The position numbers and the translations under genes were made by a program. A stretch of DNA of 64,000 nt, from assembly GCF_004011695.2 (NCBI RefSeq), contig NC_082421.1:936501-1000500 (forward strand), in the 5' to 3' direction. The notes under the pieces were generated by a model, which saw only the letters and a list, made by a program, of their open reading frames with translations, searched no databases and was not told the DNA's origin. Of the stretch, positions 23,651 to 36,348 are shown piece after piece (positions within the stretch are counted from its first letter, which is position 1; every line of letters begins with the position of its first letter). The stretch comes from Ascochyta rabiei. Lineage: Eukaryota > Ascomycota > Dothideomycetes > Pleosporales > Didymellaceae.

Positions 23651-25588
23651 TCAGATGGCGACAGGCACAATCCATTCGCATTTTGGTGGCGTGAGCGGTA
23701 TGTCCTCGTCATCGTTGAAGCGGCCCATCTGTCCCACCCGTCTATATATCTCTTCCAGCAGCTTACCCGCCTCGCCCTCGTACGCTTCTGGGCTCCCTTC
23801 CTTGTACCGTTCCTTAGGGTCAATCGGGCCCCCTGCTGCGGCGGGCTGTGCTGGTGTCTGCACGGCTGCTGGAGCCGCTTGGTTCTGGGTGCTGAAGGGT
23901 GAGGGAGCGGTTGCTGGCGCTGCAGCTGATTGTGCGGCTGCTTGGCCGGCTGCTTGGCCGAATGGATTTTGAGCCTGGGTGTTGGAAGCCTGAGCTTGCT
24001 GCCCCCCGAGGCTGGGGGCACCGAAAGCAGGGGCGCTTGGCTGACCAAATGCTGGAGCTGATGGTGCTGCTGCAACACCTCCAAAGGGATTGGGCTGGTT
24101 TGCAGGCTGCTGGGGTTGCGCTTGGCCAAAGGGGTTTGGCTGCTGCCCAGACTGTGCGGCTTGACTGAACGGTGATGACTGAGGGCCTTGTGCAGGCTGC
24201 TGACCAAAAGGGGGGTTACTGGTCTGTGGCTGCTGGCCGAACGGCGAGGTGCCTGAACCGGCTTGCGCTGTTTGTCCGAAGGGGCTCTGTCCAAATGCAG
24301 GCTTACCGAATCCACTTGACTGCCGCGTCTGCCCCAGGGCGTTCGCCTGCCCAAACGCCGATCCTTGTGCTGGGTTCGAGGCTTGTCCAAAGGCAGGCGT
24401 ACCGCTGGGCGCTGAAGCTTGTCCAAAGGCTGGTGTGCTGCTAGGCGCTGAAGTCTGTCCAAAAGCCGGCTGCTGGCCCAGGCCACTGGGTTGCCCAAAA
24501 GCACTCCCTGAGCCTGGTATAGACGCCTGGCCGAAGCCTGAGCCACCAAAGGCGGGCTTGCCGAAAGCGCCACCTCCTCCTATCGCCGTGGGTTGGCCAA
24601 AGGGAGATGGCTTCTGGCCCAATGCTGAAGGTGCAGCAAACGCTGAGCTGGTCTGGGACGTGGTCTGGGCAGGATTCGAGGCTTGACCAAAGGCCGGTCG
24701 TCCAAATCCTGGTGTTGACGCCTGTCCAAAGGCTGATGCTTGTGTCGATGGTGCTGAGGAGAATGCATTGCCAGAAGCTTGTGCAAATGGACTTGAGCTA
24801 GAGCCTGGTTGTCCGGCGGGCGTGGTATTGCCACGTACCATGTCCAGCCTGTTTGGATGTACGTTGGCGCCTTCTTCTATATATCGAACAGCGCCCTCAA
24901 TGTCATCTGCTATTGCTTTGACCTGCTGTTGCATCTTTGCGTGCAGTTCGCTCTCTTCTTGTTGCTACCTCGTGGTCAGTGCGGGTCTGCTGTAGGTTGG
25001 TGAAAGCTTACAGCGACATTTTCGTTGCCGGTAGCCCGTTGCGTATAATATCGTACGCGAAGCTCTTCCGGACTGATTTCTACCAGGCCCTCGATCAGTT
25101 GGCGAGGAGCATCACGTCCGGGGCCATAGCAGGAGAGGGGGTAGATGGGCCGCTGTCCGGACAGATCTGCTCTGATGTCGGCGATATCTAGATGGTATGG
25201 AAGCGTCTTGATGTCACGAGCGGCTGTTGTAGATTAGATACAATATCTGCGTGTAGGTGTTGTACAGAAAACGCGGATTGGATGGCAGGCGGGTCGAGAA
25301 GAACGAAGGGTCAGACGACTCACAACCAAATGCTCCACCCGAGTTCTGATTCGGGCGGTAGTTGTCGCCGCCACCGAAGGCGCCAAAGCGGTTGTTGTTA
25401 TTGTTGCTGTTGTTGTTCGAGCGCGCACTGAAGCCTCCACCAGAGCTCCGGTTGCCATCTCGCTGGCTACCAGGATGTTCGAACTTGCAGTTGTCTGGAA
25501 CATGTTAGACACGTGATGATGAGCGACAGATGGAACACGTACCGCCAAATCGGCAGTTGCCCTGAGAGTAGAATTTACACACAGTCAT
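23651..25588 (-). CDS. nup42: CCCH-finger FG-repeat nucleoporin, NUP42/Amo1-like
   Basis: This is a nuclear pore component on the cytoplasmic side, expected to act in mRNA export with the Gle1/Dbp5 machinery. Minus-strand exons are 25588-25543, 25494-25324, 25223-25012 and 24964-23651 (introns 48, 100 and 47 bp), giving 580 residues. Residues 1-22 form a CCCH finger, C4-x7-C12-x5-C18-x3-H22 (MTVCKFYSQGNCRFGDNC). A folded segment follows (RPIYPLSCYGPGRDAPRQLI, EISPEELRVRYYTQRATGN). A coiled part is next, then about 300 residues of FG repeats (AFGQ, PFGQ, AFGKPAFG). The C-terminus ends CEWIVPVAI. The CCCH plus FG layout matches metazoan NUPL2 and filamentous-fungal Amo1-type proteins. It is divergent from POM152. 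Confidence 0.88.
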
Positions 25589-26256
25589 GTCGGTGCCGTA
25601 GTCCAGACCAGATGGGAGAGGTCGTTGGAGTGGGGCTCCGAATCGACTGAGCAGATGTTAGCACGGAGGTGCGCTGCAGAAGCACAGGCGCTTTGAGCAT
25701 TGAATGGAAGCAAAAGCCACTTGCAGGGCTGCACTAACGCGCCGCGCTAGTGACACGAAAAGCATCCAATCACGGTGCAACGTGAGGGTCATGTTCGGTC
25801 TGCACAAAACCATGTCTTGTACGTTACCTCGGCCTGTGGAAGGGGTGGGAGGGGTGCAGTGACGGATGATGGTCTGCTTGAGCCCATTTCGAGTGCTGCA
25901 TTGCGAGACGGTGACGATGATGGCGGTCTTGACTTGGTAGGATTGACTTGGAGTGGATTGACTTGAAGTGGATAGACTTGAATTGGATTGGCTTGAAGTC
26001 CAACTACGATATGAAAGCTGGTCTAATTGGGTGCTGGAGAGGATGAACTCTGTCGTTTGTCTGTCGTGTGTCTGTCGAATGCCTTGACACAGCCTCGAGG
26101 TGCACTTTGCGCAGACAGCCTGGTGCTAGCGCGAGAGCGGGAGCGCGGACCCCTGTCTAGCGTCATGCTCAAATGTTTGTTGTGTCGACGCAGGACGAGA
26201 CAAGCAAGCTCAAGGCAACAAAACGACAACACCAAAACGACAACACCAACAAAACC

Positions 26257-26293
<37 letters not shown>

Positions 26294-26375
26294 CTGCGCC
26301 GTTTTTTCCTATCGACCAACGAGGTGGCCTGCTCATGACCACGTGAGGTGCCGCAAGCCTCTCCCCAAGGGCACC
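25589..26375. promoter_or_regulatory. Divergent promoter region of two nucleoporin genes
   Basis: This 787-bp interval separates start codons of the NUP42-like (minus) and POM152 (plus) genes. It contains a degenerate 13-bp tandem repeat (GGATTGACTTGGAGT type, about 25935-26000) and a CAA trinucleotide array (about 26215-26295). No other gene is evident. Shared regulation is an inference. Confidence 0.55.
26215..26295 (+). repeat. CAA trinucleotide microsatellite
   Basis: A run of CAACAC/CAAAAC turns into about twelve uninterrupted CAA units, ending about 80 bp upstream of the POM152 start codon and probably in the 5' leader. Confidence 0.85.
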
Positions 26376-29300
26376 ATGAACGGCGCAACACCGGCGCGCA
26401 GAGGGCCTGGCGGCTTTCCTGCAACGCCTGCAGCACCTGCAACACCACAGCCCGCGCTGTCGACGCGCTCACCCGGCGCCCGCAGCCCCCATGGCACCAC
26501 ACCCTCGCGCCCCAACGTGCGCGCGCCTATTCAAGACGTCCCACGCGCAACGCCGCCGAGCGCGGGGCCCGTCATCCCCTCGGACGTGCTCGATGCCGCC
26601 CAGCAGCGCTTCTACCTCTTCGCCCTGTACGTGGGCCTGTGGGCGTATCGCTCCTACGACTTCTACACGCTCGCCGTCGAGGAGGACGAGTCGCTGTGGC
26701 TGTGCCTCAAGTGGTGCTTCTTCGACATGATCTTCATGTTTGGCGTCCCGCTGCTGGAGATTCCCTGGCTCGAGTGGAGCAACGGCGCCGCCTTCCTGCT
26801 CTTCGTCCTGCACGCCGCCCTCGACGTCATGCTCATGTTCCGCATCGGCATCCCCGTTCAGGCCTGGGCCGTTGGCCTCGTCGGCTTCCTGTGGGACAGC
26901 GAGCTGGCCATCAGCGAGCGCAGCGTCAAGCCCGGCGCCATCCTGCACAACGCCTCGCTGATCCTGGGCAAGCAGATTGTCAACATCCTGCCCGAGGGCT
27001 CCGCCATCCTGAACCCCAACAAGGAGCCCTTCTGCCTCAATGCCTCCCTCACCCACCTGGACATTCCCATCATGATCAACCAGACCGAGCCCATTGAAAT
27101 GGAGCTTCTGCGCATCGACTTCGACACCAACGCCAATGAGACCATCACCATCAAGAAGAGCGAGCTGGGCAAGATGCTGAAGAAGGCACGCAAGTCGGCC
27201 AGATCTGCCGATCCCGACGAGCCCTTGACACTGCGCTACACCGTCAAAAAGCCCGGCGTGTACCTGCTCAAGAAGGTCCTGGACCACTCCAAGCTCCAGG
27301 TCAGACCGCGCTCCGCCAGTCTGATCGTAGCAACTTGCCCGCAGGCCCGAGTCAAGCCTACCGGCGACAATCGCTGCCGCAACGACCTGTCCAACGTTGC
27401 GCTGGAAGTCGAGGGCACCCCCCCGCTCAACATCAAATACCGCCTATCCGTGAACGGCAAGCCTAGAGGTGGATCCGAATTCCACAACTTGCAGCCCGAC
27501 GATGTCATTTCTCCTCTGTCACGACACACTTCACAAGCACTGGTCAAGCATGGACGCGAGGATGTTTCGTGGGCCCGCGCGCAGAAGGTCACTGTCCCTC
27601 TGAATGAGACGCTATCCACCAGCGGTCGATGGGAGTACGAGGTGGAAGAGGTACAGGATGGTCTAGGCAACACGGTCAACTTTCTGAACGTCGATGATGA
27701 AGAACGGCCAAAGGCCAAGCTTGCTGGAATCCATCAATCTTTCGAGGTTCGAGAACGACCCAAGGCCTACCTAAAGGGCTGTGACCCGCAAAGGCCACTC
27801 AGAGTGGCCAAGGGCGAGGTCACTCGTCTCCCAGTGCACTATGGCTCGACTGGCAAGCAGCCCATCGAGGGTGCGCACGCTATTGAGTACCTGTTCACAC
27901 CAGAGACCGACATCGTCACAGACGGGTACCACAGCCCAGATGCTGCATTGAAAAAGCAGACCATGCGAACCATTCGAGAGCAACCTTTGATCTCCGACGC
28001 CGGTCTCTACACCATTAAATCTGTGTCTACTGACTTCTGTGAAGGCGAGGTGCTCGAGCCGACCTCGTGTTTACTCCAAAATCCTCCACAACCAGGCCTC
28101 TCCTTGACTAGCGAGGATATAGTAGACAGATGCGCAGGCAACCCCATTGGTTTGCGTGTTGGTCTTGACCTCATTGGAAGCCCGCCGTTTGTGATCAAGT
28201 ACACCGAACACAACAGCCGCCGGAAGATTCCAAGAGAACTGCAGGTTGCTACGCTCCGAAGCACGGTTGACTTCACTCCTCAGGACGCAGGCCACTACAA
28301 GTACACTTTCGAGAGCATCCGTGACTCTGTCTACAAAGATACACCCCTAAGGAACCTTGAGTTGCAACAGAATGTCAGACCGTCTGCTAAGGCATCGTTT
28401 GTGGACAACCGACGACCCAAGCAAGTCTGCATTGACGATTCGGTCGACTTTGACGTGAAACTGTCGGGAGAGGCCCCCTGGAAGCTGGAGTATGAGCTTG
28501 TACACAACGGCAAACGCATCAAGCGTACCGTAGCGACGGAGGAAGAATACTACACCATCAAGACCGATAAGCTGCGAAGCGGCGGCGAGTACATTGTAAC
28601 CCTGGCGAGTATCAGCGACAAGATGGGATGCAAGGAGTTCCTCAAAGAGGAAGCCCGAGTGCATGTACGCCATGAGCGTCCCAAAGCTTACTTCGGGCAC
28701 ATCGAAGGCAAACAAGCCATCATGGCACTCGAGGGCAGGGCCATCGGTCTGCCTCTTCGCTTCACCGGAAACGCACCCTGGAGGCTGGAATACGAAAATT
28801 TGGACACCAAGGAAGTCAAGAAAGAGACCTTTCAGAATGCAAACGCATTCCTCGATGTCAAAACAGACGGCACATATCAGCTGCTCTCTGTCAAGGACGC
28901 CGTTTGCCCTGGTTTGATCGAAGAGAAGGCCGACCAGTTCTTGGTCCAGTGGGTCGCGAGACCCAGGCTCAACATTCCAGAGTCTGCCGCTATCGTCTTC
29001 GAAGGTGGCAAGTACACAAAGGAGCCGGTCTGCGAAGGTGACGAAGACGCCCTCGAAGTGTCGCTTCAAGGTGAGTTGACGTATGGGTGTGGAGTGGTTT
29101 GCATTCATTTACTAACGTTGATGTAGGAAACGCTCCGTTTGACATTTCGTATCAGACCGAACAGAAAGACCAGAAGGGCAAGTCGGTGTCTGTCAGGAAC
29201 AAGGACTTGCACGTTGCAGGGGCAAGTGCCTCCATCCGAGCGGAGACGTCACAGGCCGGCACATACGAGTACACGTTCCAGAAGCTGGCCGACTCCAGAT

Positions 29301-30253
29301 ACGACCACTCCAAGAGGCACTTTTCCCCTGTCACTGTCAAGCAGACTGTGCACCCGCGTCCAAGCGCTCGCTTCGACAAGCCAGGAAAGACGTACAGCTA
29401 CTGCTCTAGGGAATCCGAGGGCGAGGAGGTCATTCCCATGACACTCGAGGGTGTTGCGCCTTTCTACCTGGAAGTGGAGATTAAGCACCATGGGACACCC
29501 AAGCCAGAGATCAGCATGCACAAGAACATTCCCACCAACAAGTATGATTTGAAGATTGAGCACCGCAAGCTACATCTAGGACACTCGTCCATCTCGATCC
29601 GCAAGGTCCGCGACTCCCGTGGCTGCACGCTTAAGCCCGCTGCCGGCGGCCCTCGTGTGCAGATAAGCGTGCACGACGCCCCCACGGCGACGGCTCTGGA
29701 GGACCGCACCAACTTCTGTGTTGGCGAGCGACTCTCGTTTGCGCTGGGTGGGCAGGTGCCCTTCACGGTCTACTACACGTTCGAAGGGCAAGAGCGCAAG
29801 GCTTCCAACGCAGGCACTACGTTCCGGCGTCTCGCGGAGCTTCCTGGTATATTTACCATTACCGGACTACGGGATTCGGCATCCGAGTGCCTGGCGTCGC
29901 TTGACCTTACCAAGAAGATTCACCCGATCCCGTCGGTGCGCTTGTCGGGTGGTCGTGTGGATGAGGTTGACATCCATGAAGGCGGAGGCACCGACCTGGA
30001 TTTCCAATTCTGGGGCACGCCCCCCTTCGAGTTCACGTACACGCGGAGCACCAACGCCGCGCGGGGCAAGAAGAGCAAGGTGCTGGAGATTCGCACCGAA
30101 GTCAGCCACGAGATGAGCATGCGCATCCCTGTGCAGGAAGAGGGTACGTACGAGGTGGTAAGCATCAAGGATGCGTGGTGTAGTTTTGCCCGCAATGACG
30201 TTGAGGGGTTGGACAAGGGCAAGGGCGGGGCTCAGAAGTTGCTACAGTTCTAG
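26376..30253 (+). CDS. pom152: Nucleoporin POM152, pore membrane protein
   Basis: This is the transmembrane ring component of the nuclear pore that sits in the perinuclear space. Exons are 26376-29070 and 29127-30253 (56-bp intron, GTGAGT, ACTAAC, TGTAG; junction LQG-NAPFDISY), giving 1273 residues, close to the fungal norm. The frame opens at a GTG further upstream; ATG 26376 (MNGATPARRGPGGF) is the sensible start. The N-terminus is Pro/Ala/Thr-rich and disordered. Hydrophobic segments lie between residues about 75 and 175 (FYLFALYVGLWAYRSYDF; GAAFLLFVLHAALDVMLMF). The lumenal part is a chain of immunoglobulin-like repeats with recurring motifs (APWKLEYEL, APWRLEYEN, PFDISYQTE, PFTVYYTFE, PPFEFTYTR). 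It is divergent from another nucleoporin gene. Confidence 0.96.
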
Positions 30254-30469
30254 GGCACAGCTGGGCATCTAGTGGACGAAGCGATTTTTTTTGCGTATCT
30301 GCATTGCTGGGCGTTGGGCGAAGTGTAAGAAGGTTGATGAGGATTGGGCTTGGCAACGGCATGTGATGTAGCGATTTTGCGGCATGCAACCACCGGAGTT
30401 GAATACGAAAGAAAGCTCCCCCACTACGACTAAGAGGCATCGTCCATGTAAATCATGTGAGGACGAGCC

Positions 30470-32364
30470 TCAGTCGTCAGGGTACTCGTCCCGTACGTTA
30501 CTCACGAAGACGTGTCCCACGGGGTCCCAGCGCTTGAAGTGGCGCCCAGCCAGCTTCATCATGGCGGCGGAAGGGGGCGTGCCGGTGGCGACGGGCTCAA
30601 TGTTCTCGGCAGCAACATAACGTACGGACTTGTCGTGTACACTACGGGACATGATTAGCCACACAGCGCTAGACGACACAGAAGAATGGAGAGACGGAGA
30701 GATGGCAGAGCAGCCAAGGCGAGCACTTACAGCACGTGATAGAATGCCTGCTCCCTCCCACCTGCCAAGCGATCCACACCCATGTTCTGGATCCACTCCT
30801 CGCCCGCGTCACAACTTGTATCCCAGCCGGTGATGACAGCCTCGTAATGGTAGCGCTTATGCCTGAACAGCTGGCCAATCTTGAACGCGACGTTGCGCAC
30901 GCGTGCGGAGCGGCGTATCAGGGGCTTGCGCAGGGTATCGATCTGGTGCATGCTCTGGACAAACTGCAGCAGCCGCTGACCCTCGGGCTGTGTGTAGAAC
31001 ATGGGTATGATGTACCGCTCGAGCAGGGCGACGTCGCAGGCGAAATGGGTCTGGAAGTGCTCAAGCAGGTAGGGGAGATAGTGGCGGCGGCGTGACGAGA
31101 CGTGCTGGGGGGTGGCGGCCGTGGCTTCGTCGCCGGGGCCGAGCATCAGCATGGCCCAGATGGTGGCGTAGAAGGCGTTGTCCATGTCCGGGTAGGCGTC
31201 GAGCCAGGCGGAGCGGATCCCGTGCACGCCGACGTGGGTCTGGCGGATGGTCTGCACCGAGTTCATGATGTTGCGGGCGGTGCGGAGGACCATTTCGCGG
31301 GTCGTGGTGTCGGAGAGGTACGAGTGGTGGTCGGCCGAGGGGACGCCCATGTCGCGCAGGACGCGGAGCAAGTCGGCCTGGTGGACCTCGTCCGAGGAGC
31401 AGAAGGGGTCGAGGTACATGTGGTCGAGGGCGGCGGCGGTGCTGGGCTTGTACTCGCCGTCGAGCGTGTGCTGGCTGGGGGCGTAGACGAGGCAGTAGAC
31501 GTGGAACAGGAAGCCGCAGGGGCGGGCGTCGAGGCCGAGGCGCTGGGCGAGGGCGCAGAAGATGGCGACGGAGATGAGGGGCAGCGACTGGTGCGAGGGC
31601 GAGCGCACGACGAGGCCGATGAACGAGTTGCGCAGCGCCCGGTACGCCGTGTCCGAGACGCCCTGGAAGCCGCCGTCGCGCAGGTACGCGGCGAGCGTCG
31701 AGGCCTGCTGGCGGGTGCTGAGCGCGCCGAAGCGTGGGTGCTGGCGGAGCAGCCCGTCGGCCAGCCCGTCCAGGTCGGCGGCCATGAGGTCGAGGTCGAC
31801 GCCGTCGTCGTCGCCGGCGCGCGCAAACAGGTCGTACGCGCCCAGCGCGCGGTCCAGCGGCACCGGCTGCCCGTACTGCAGCGCCTGCCACACGTTGATG
31901 GCCATCTCGCGGTGGATGCGCTGCAGCGCCGCGTTGGCGTAGTAGCGCCGGGCCAGCACGTCGGGCGCATCGTCGGCACACGCGCACTCGCGCAGCAGCG
32001 TCTCCTTTGCGTCGTAGCCGAAGTCGGCAATGGCGTTGATCCCTCGTATGCGCTCGTGCTGCGTCGCCACGACGCGGTTGAGCAGCCGCCGTGTCTCGCG
32101 CTCCACGTGCGTCCTGCGCATGTACAGCGCGCGCCAGTCGACGCCGGACAGCGGGCCGGCCAGCTTGGCCGCCATGTCGTGGTGCGGCGCCCAGCTGCTG
32201 AAGCTGGTGCGGCACAGGTGACGCCAGAGCGTTGGCGACGTGGCCGTGAGCTGCTGCACCAGCCGGTTCGTTTGCGAGAGCGCCATGAGCGAGCGCAGGT
32301 CGAGGTGCAGGAAGATGGCCTCGAGCATCTCCGTCGGCAGCTCTGTGAAGGCGGGCGCAGCCAT
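30470..32364 (-). CDS. F-box protein with SirB1-like and YccV domains (FBXO21 type)
   Basis: This is a putative SCF ubiquitin-ligase substrate adaptor. Minus-strand exons are 32364-30731 and 30641-30470 (89-bp intron; junction FYHVL-VHDKSVRYV), giving 601 residues. The F-box is at residues 5-45 (FTELPTEMLEAIFLHLDLRS). A middle region of transglutaminase-like/SirB1 type follows (LPLISVAIFCALAQRLGLDA, PCGFLFHVYCLVYAP). The C-terminus is a hemimethylated-DNA-binding YccV-like domain (KIGQLFRHKRYHYEAVITGW, VRYVAAENIEPV). This order is that of animal FBXO21 and its fungal relatives. The start is the only in-frame ATG (MAAPAFTEL); frame beyond it begins with GTG. Codon use is strongly GC3-biased, which creates very long false open frames on both strands. 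Confidence 0.88.
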
Positions 32365-33660
32365 GGTGCGTGCTGCTGTCAGTGCAAGGGGATGCAGCCA
32401 GGTACAGCCGCTGTGGTGGACAGCACGTCGAGGAACAGCGGCGGCGACTATGCGCGCTGCTGTCTGGCAACAATAGGTGCTGCAATAACTCGCTCCCAGG
32501 CAATTTGATGACGTAACCAACCCAACGACTCCGAGCCGCCCATGGTAATGCCTCACAACACCACAAAATAGTAGTAGGTAGGCCTACAGATTGATTTGAA
32601 TAGCCTCATTTTTGAAAACACTCCATTCTGACTGTACCTCACTATCTAGGAACTCGAGGGGTTGGTTACGTCATCAGAGTGACCGGGGGCGAATTATTGC
32701 ACCCCCTATTGGCAAGGGTGTCGTCATGACGCATCGCGCCAAAGAGCAATCGCCGTCAACAACAATGCCGCGGCACGACATCACAGCGATACGCCACACT
32801 ACGCCACACCAAACAATCTTACCTGTAGCTCTATATAGTCGTCTCCACTACTACAGACAGGATTTTAAGATACGTACTACAAACTATAGAGAACTCTAAC
32901 CTCTACCTAGTTTTATTTATACTTATAGGTAATCTCTAGTAAGATAAGCTAGTGTTATAATCTGGAGAATGTCAGACGCTGGCAAATGACTCTCAGCCAT
33001 CGGCATGTGGCAGTGTACACCTCTAGCCGGGATTGGCAATAAGTACTGTTCTGCCCAGGTGCTCACTATCTGAGCGAGCACTGATACCTTCTTGAGGTTG
33101 CCTGGCATGGTGGGACAGAGCCGTGGCCTGACACTTGCCTGCAAGGTACGTTACTATTTCAGTTAAAGGTGCTACCTTTGAGGTGCTAGGCACGGTTAGC
33201 AGAGCTAGGTCCTAACAATTATAACTTGGCTACAGTGTGTAAAAATCGCGTGGCGGTAATCAAGTAGATGTAGGACAGGCAAAATCATAACAGGCCCGCT
33301 AGGCATTACGCGGGTATCATGTCTCCTTGGGCCAGAATTCATCTGTCGGAAGCACCGGAATAGAAAACCTGGCTGTTGACGGCCGGCACTTACAAACAAA
33401 TGTTCGTTTAATGAGATTGATCCGCGAATTTATCACGGCCTCTTTTAGTCCGGACCGTCCGAGGTCGTGAATCTCGCACGCCGTGAGGCCGACATCTGCT
33501 GCGCTAGCTGACATCACTGCCGTTACCCGCCGCAGAGCGCTCATAGCTAAACACGATGACGCGAAATATTGCTTACATCTGACCGCTTTCCCTCTGACGT
33601 TTTCCCCCCACATTTCCCACTCCTCCCTCAGTCCTCAGTTCTCGTTTGCGACACACAAGC
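32365..33660. other. Intergenic region with AT-rich patch
   Basis: I see no gene. About 32815-32965 is locally AT-rich and rich in TA/CTA steps (TTTTATTTATACTTATAGG), resembling the RIP-mutated blocks elsewhere in the window. It may be a short transposon relic. Confidence 0.4.
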
Positions 33661-35543
33661 ATGGCGGATCTCAGCAGAGTCGAGTCAATGCAATACCCTG
33701 CAGGACATCTAGCGCATCTTTCAGGTAGGGTTCAGAGTGTCCATCTTGTTGGCAGCCTTGATAACCTCGAATAGAAAACCAGCAAAAGCAACTGCAAGCG
33801 TTCGAGAAGCTTGCACAGGAGCAAGGCTACTACACTCCCGCCACAGAAACAGCCGAAGCTAGCCATGATGATGAGACGATGCTGTATGCTTGCTTTTAGA
33901 ACCTTGAGGCGCACATAGCGGGGTACTAACAACATGCAGTCGGTTCTTACGCGCGCGTCGCTTTGTGCCGCAGGAGGCATTCAAGCAGTTCAAGGATACC
34001 GAGGACTGGCGCAAAGACCAGAACATCATCAGTCTGTTCGAGACCATCGAGGTTGAAGAATACGAGCAGACGCGCCAACTGGTATTCACTCCCGCATCAT
34101 TCCACTCGCAGCGCTGCATCTGACGGCTACCCGTAGTATCCCCAATGGCTCGGTCGACGCGATAAACGCGGTATCCCGCTGTACCTTTTTGAGGTCGCTC
34201 CCCTGAACTCCAAGAACATCTCCGCGTATGAGAAGACCCTTGCCAAGGCGAAAACAACATCGCCTAAGGTCGCGACCAAAAACCTCCGCCTCTTCGCCCT
34301 ATACGAATCGCTGACTCGCTTCATCACACCTCTGTGCTCCATGGTCACACGTCCGTTCCCCGAGACGCCCATATCGCAGAGTAACAACATTGTAGACATC
34401 AGCGGTGTTGGGCTGAAGCAGTTCTGGAATCTAAAGAGCCATATGCAGGATGCGTCAGTTCTGGCCACTGCCCACTACCCTGAGACTCTCGACCGTATCT
34501 TTATTGTCGGTGCGCCCAACTTCTTCCCAACCGTCTGGGGCTGGGTCAAGCGTTGGTTCGACCCTATTACTGTCTCCAAGATCTTCATCTTATCACCGAA
34601 CAACGTGTATGCAACCCTTGCCGAGTATATTGACCACGACAACATTCCCAAGAAATACGGCGGTGGACTGGACTTTGAGTGGACTCAAATGCCAAATTTC
34701 GAACCAGAGATCGAGGCTGCCATCACTTGGGAGAAGCCAGGTATCGAGAATGGAAGGAAGACGTTGCCAATAGGGCCTATCAAGTGGGAGACAGGACAAA
34801 ATGGCGAGATGCAAGCATGGGCAGTGGGCCGACAAAATGGTCGGCCTCGCCGAGAACTTATCTTCACCATACCGAGCCCTGTAGGGTACAGAACCAAGCC
34901 AGTGGCCAACACACCAGCCCACGAGCTCGGCAGCCCCCTCACAACGGTGGGCACGGCCACTCACCCCCCAGATGTAGACGACTCGAACATCGACCAATCA
35001 CCACCCTCTGACTCACCCTCTCCATCTGAGATACGCCAGACAGAGAACGAGGCTACAGCCCACTCAGCCTCTTCGTCAACTCCTGCAAAGACAACATTGC
35101 CTATTCGTGAAGGCACTTCCGAGGCGCGTTTCGAGCAGCAGAATCAGACACACGCGTCAGGTCAGCTTGCAGAGGGTACCCCGCATGCTGCTGTGAATGA
35201 TCATGGGTACGGCGATAAAACGCTAACGATGGAGCCGAACACAGTTGGCCAGGCACCGAAGGAAATTCCACTTCCTGAACGCGAACAGCCTCTTGCGCCT
35301 AGCTACCTTGAGCAGGCGCAGAACGCAGCTACCCAAGCATCAGGATATGTGGCCTCAACTGTAACGTCTGTTGCTGGCGTTGTGACTGGTGCAGTGACAG
35401 GGAGCGCAGAGAAAAAGGAGGGGGCCATGGAACCCCCGCGTACCAAGAGCCCTACAGAACAGCAGCTGGACAGGCAAATTGATGCGAGTAAGGATCAGGA
35501 TGTGGAGGTTTTCTTGCGTGAGCAAAACAGGAGCAGGTCGTAG
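33661..35543 (+). CDS. Sec14-like CRAL-TRIO phosphatidylinositol transfer protein
   Basis: This is a lipid-binding protein of the Sec14 family, expected at Golgi or other membranes. Exons are 33661-33724, 33775-33883, 33940-34081 and 34137-35543 (introns 50, 56 and 55 bp), giving 573 residues. The CRAL-TRIO N domain contains QLQAFEKLAQEQGYYTPAT, LRFLRARRFVPQEAF and KDTEDWRK. The lipid-binding domain contains YPQWLGRRDKRGIPLYLFEV, NNIVDISGVGLKQFW and HYPETLDRIFIVGAPNFFP, then IPKKYGGGLDFEW. From about residue 325 an unusual disordered Ser/Pro/Thr-rich tail of some 250 residues follows, with an Ala/Val/Thr amphipathic segment near the end (GYVASTVTSVAGVVTGAVTG) that could touch membranes. Small early exons mean that calling from a single frame would miss the first third. 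Confidence 0.92.
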
Positions 35544-36348
35544 CGAGTTCGGCGTAACATCATGCATTTTCGATGAGATGGTGTACAATACCTTGACGGC
35601 TCAGACCGTCCCGCACATCATACCACGCCTGAGCTATCGACCTGGCATTTGCGGATCAACGTCACCTTTTGTCGTTACTTTACTTTGGGCGTCTCCAAGG
35701 GACCTTAATTTACTCCTTACTCCACCAGCGCTTTCTGGCTCACTCTTAGTGGGAACATCTCCGCTTGCGGAACTACCTTTACATTCCTGCAAACTGTGCG
35801 GCAACGCTCGGAAACTCCTGTGTCAGAAGTGGCCGCCGCCTGTTTCGATACACATGCACCGCAGAGCCTCGAAGACAATGCGTAGCAAGTGATGGCTGGA
35901 CACACAAGACCCAGGTCTAAGCTGGGTAAGTATTGCGAGTATGAGGCACGAAGCAAGCTCAGGTGAGACGGAAGGTTTCACGTTCGATGACTGTCGTCTG
36001 TAACGGCGGTAGAGAAAGGCGCCAGCCGTAGACATGTGCAGGCGAGGCAGAAACAAGACCCACCACAGTTGGACCCAGGCATATATTCCCTATCAATGTA
36101 GGCAGTCGCGCACGATGCGATTTAATTCAACCCGTCATTGTCACGCATCATCCTCGTCCATTCCGCGTAACTAAACAAGCTACATGTTCCGATTCGTCGT
36201 AAGTAGGACAAGTATTGAGAGCTCGCCACTTCTGTGGCCTCTTGACAATTGCCTGGTAGTCACTTAGACGGCCTGGGTAGTCTCAGCCTCGGGGGCAACT
36301 TTATCGGTGCCATCAGGGATTTCAAGGTGCTTCTCGCCAAGGTGCATG
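35544..36348. other. Intergenic region without recognised gene
   Basis: There are no frames with family resemblance. It lies between the Sec14-like gene and a sugar-transporter relic on the opposite strand. Confidence 0.45.

Noticed and set aside
32365..32556. N-terminal extension of the F-box protein
   Set aside because: It opens with GTG; the F-box follows directly after the only in-frame ATG.
31061..32566. Very long open frames on both strands over the F-box/YccV gene, including a 500-codon minus frame and a 468-codon plus frame
   Set aside because: They come from strong GC at third codon positions in the real gene; their translations are Arg/Ala/Pro or Val/Gly/Ala-rich with no family resemblance.
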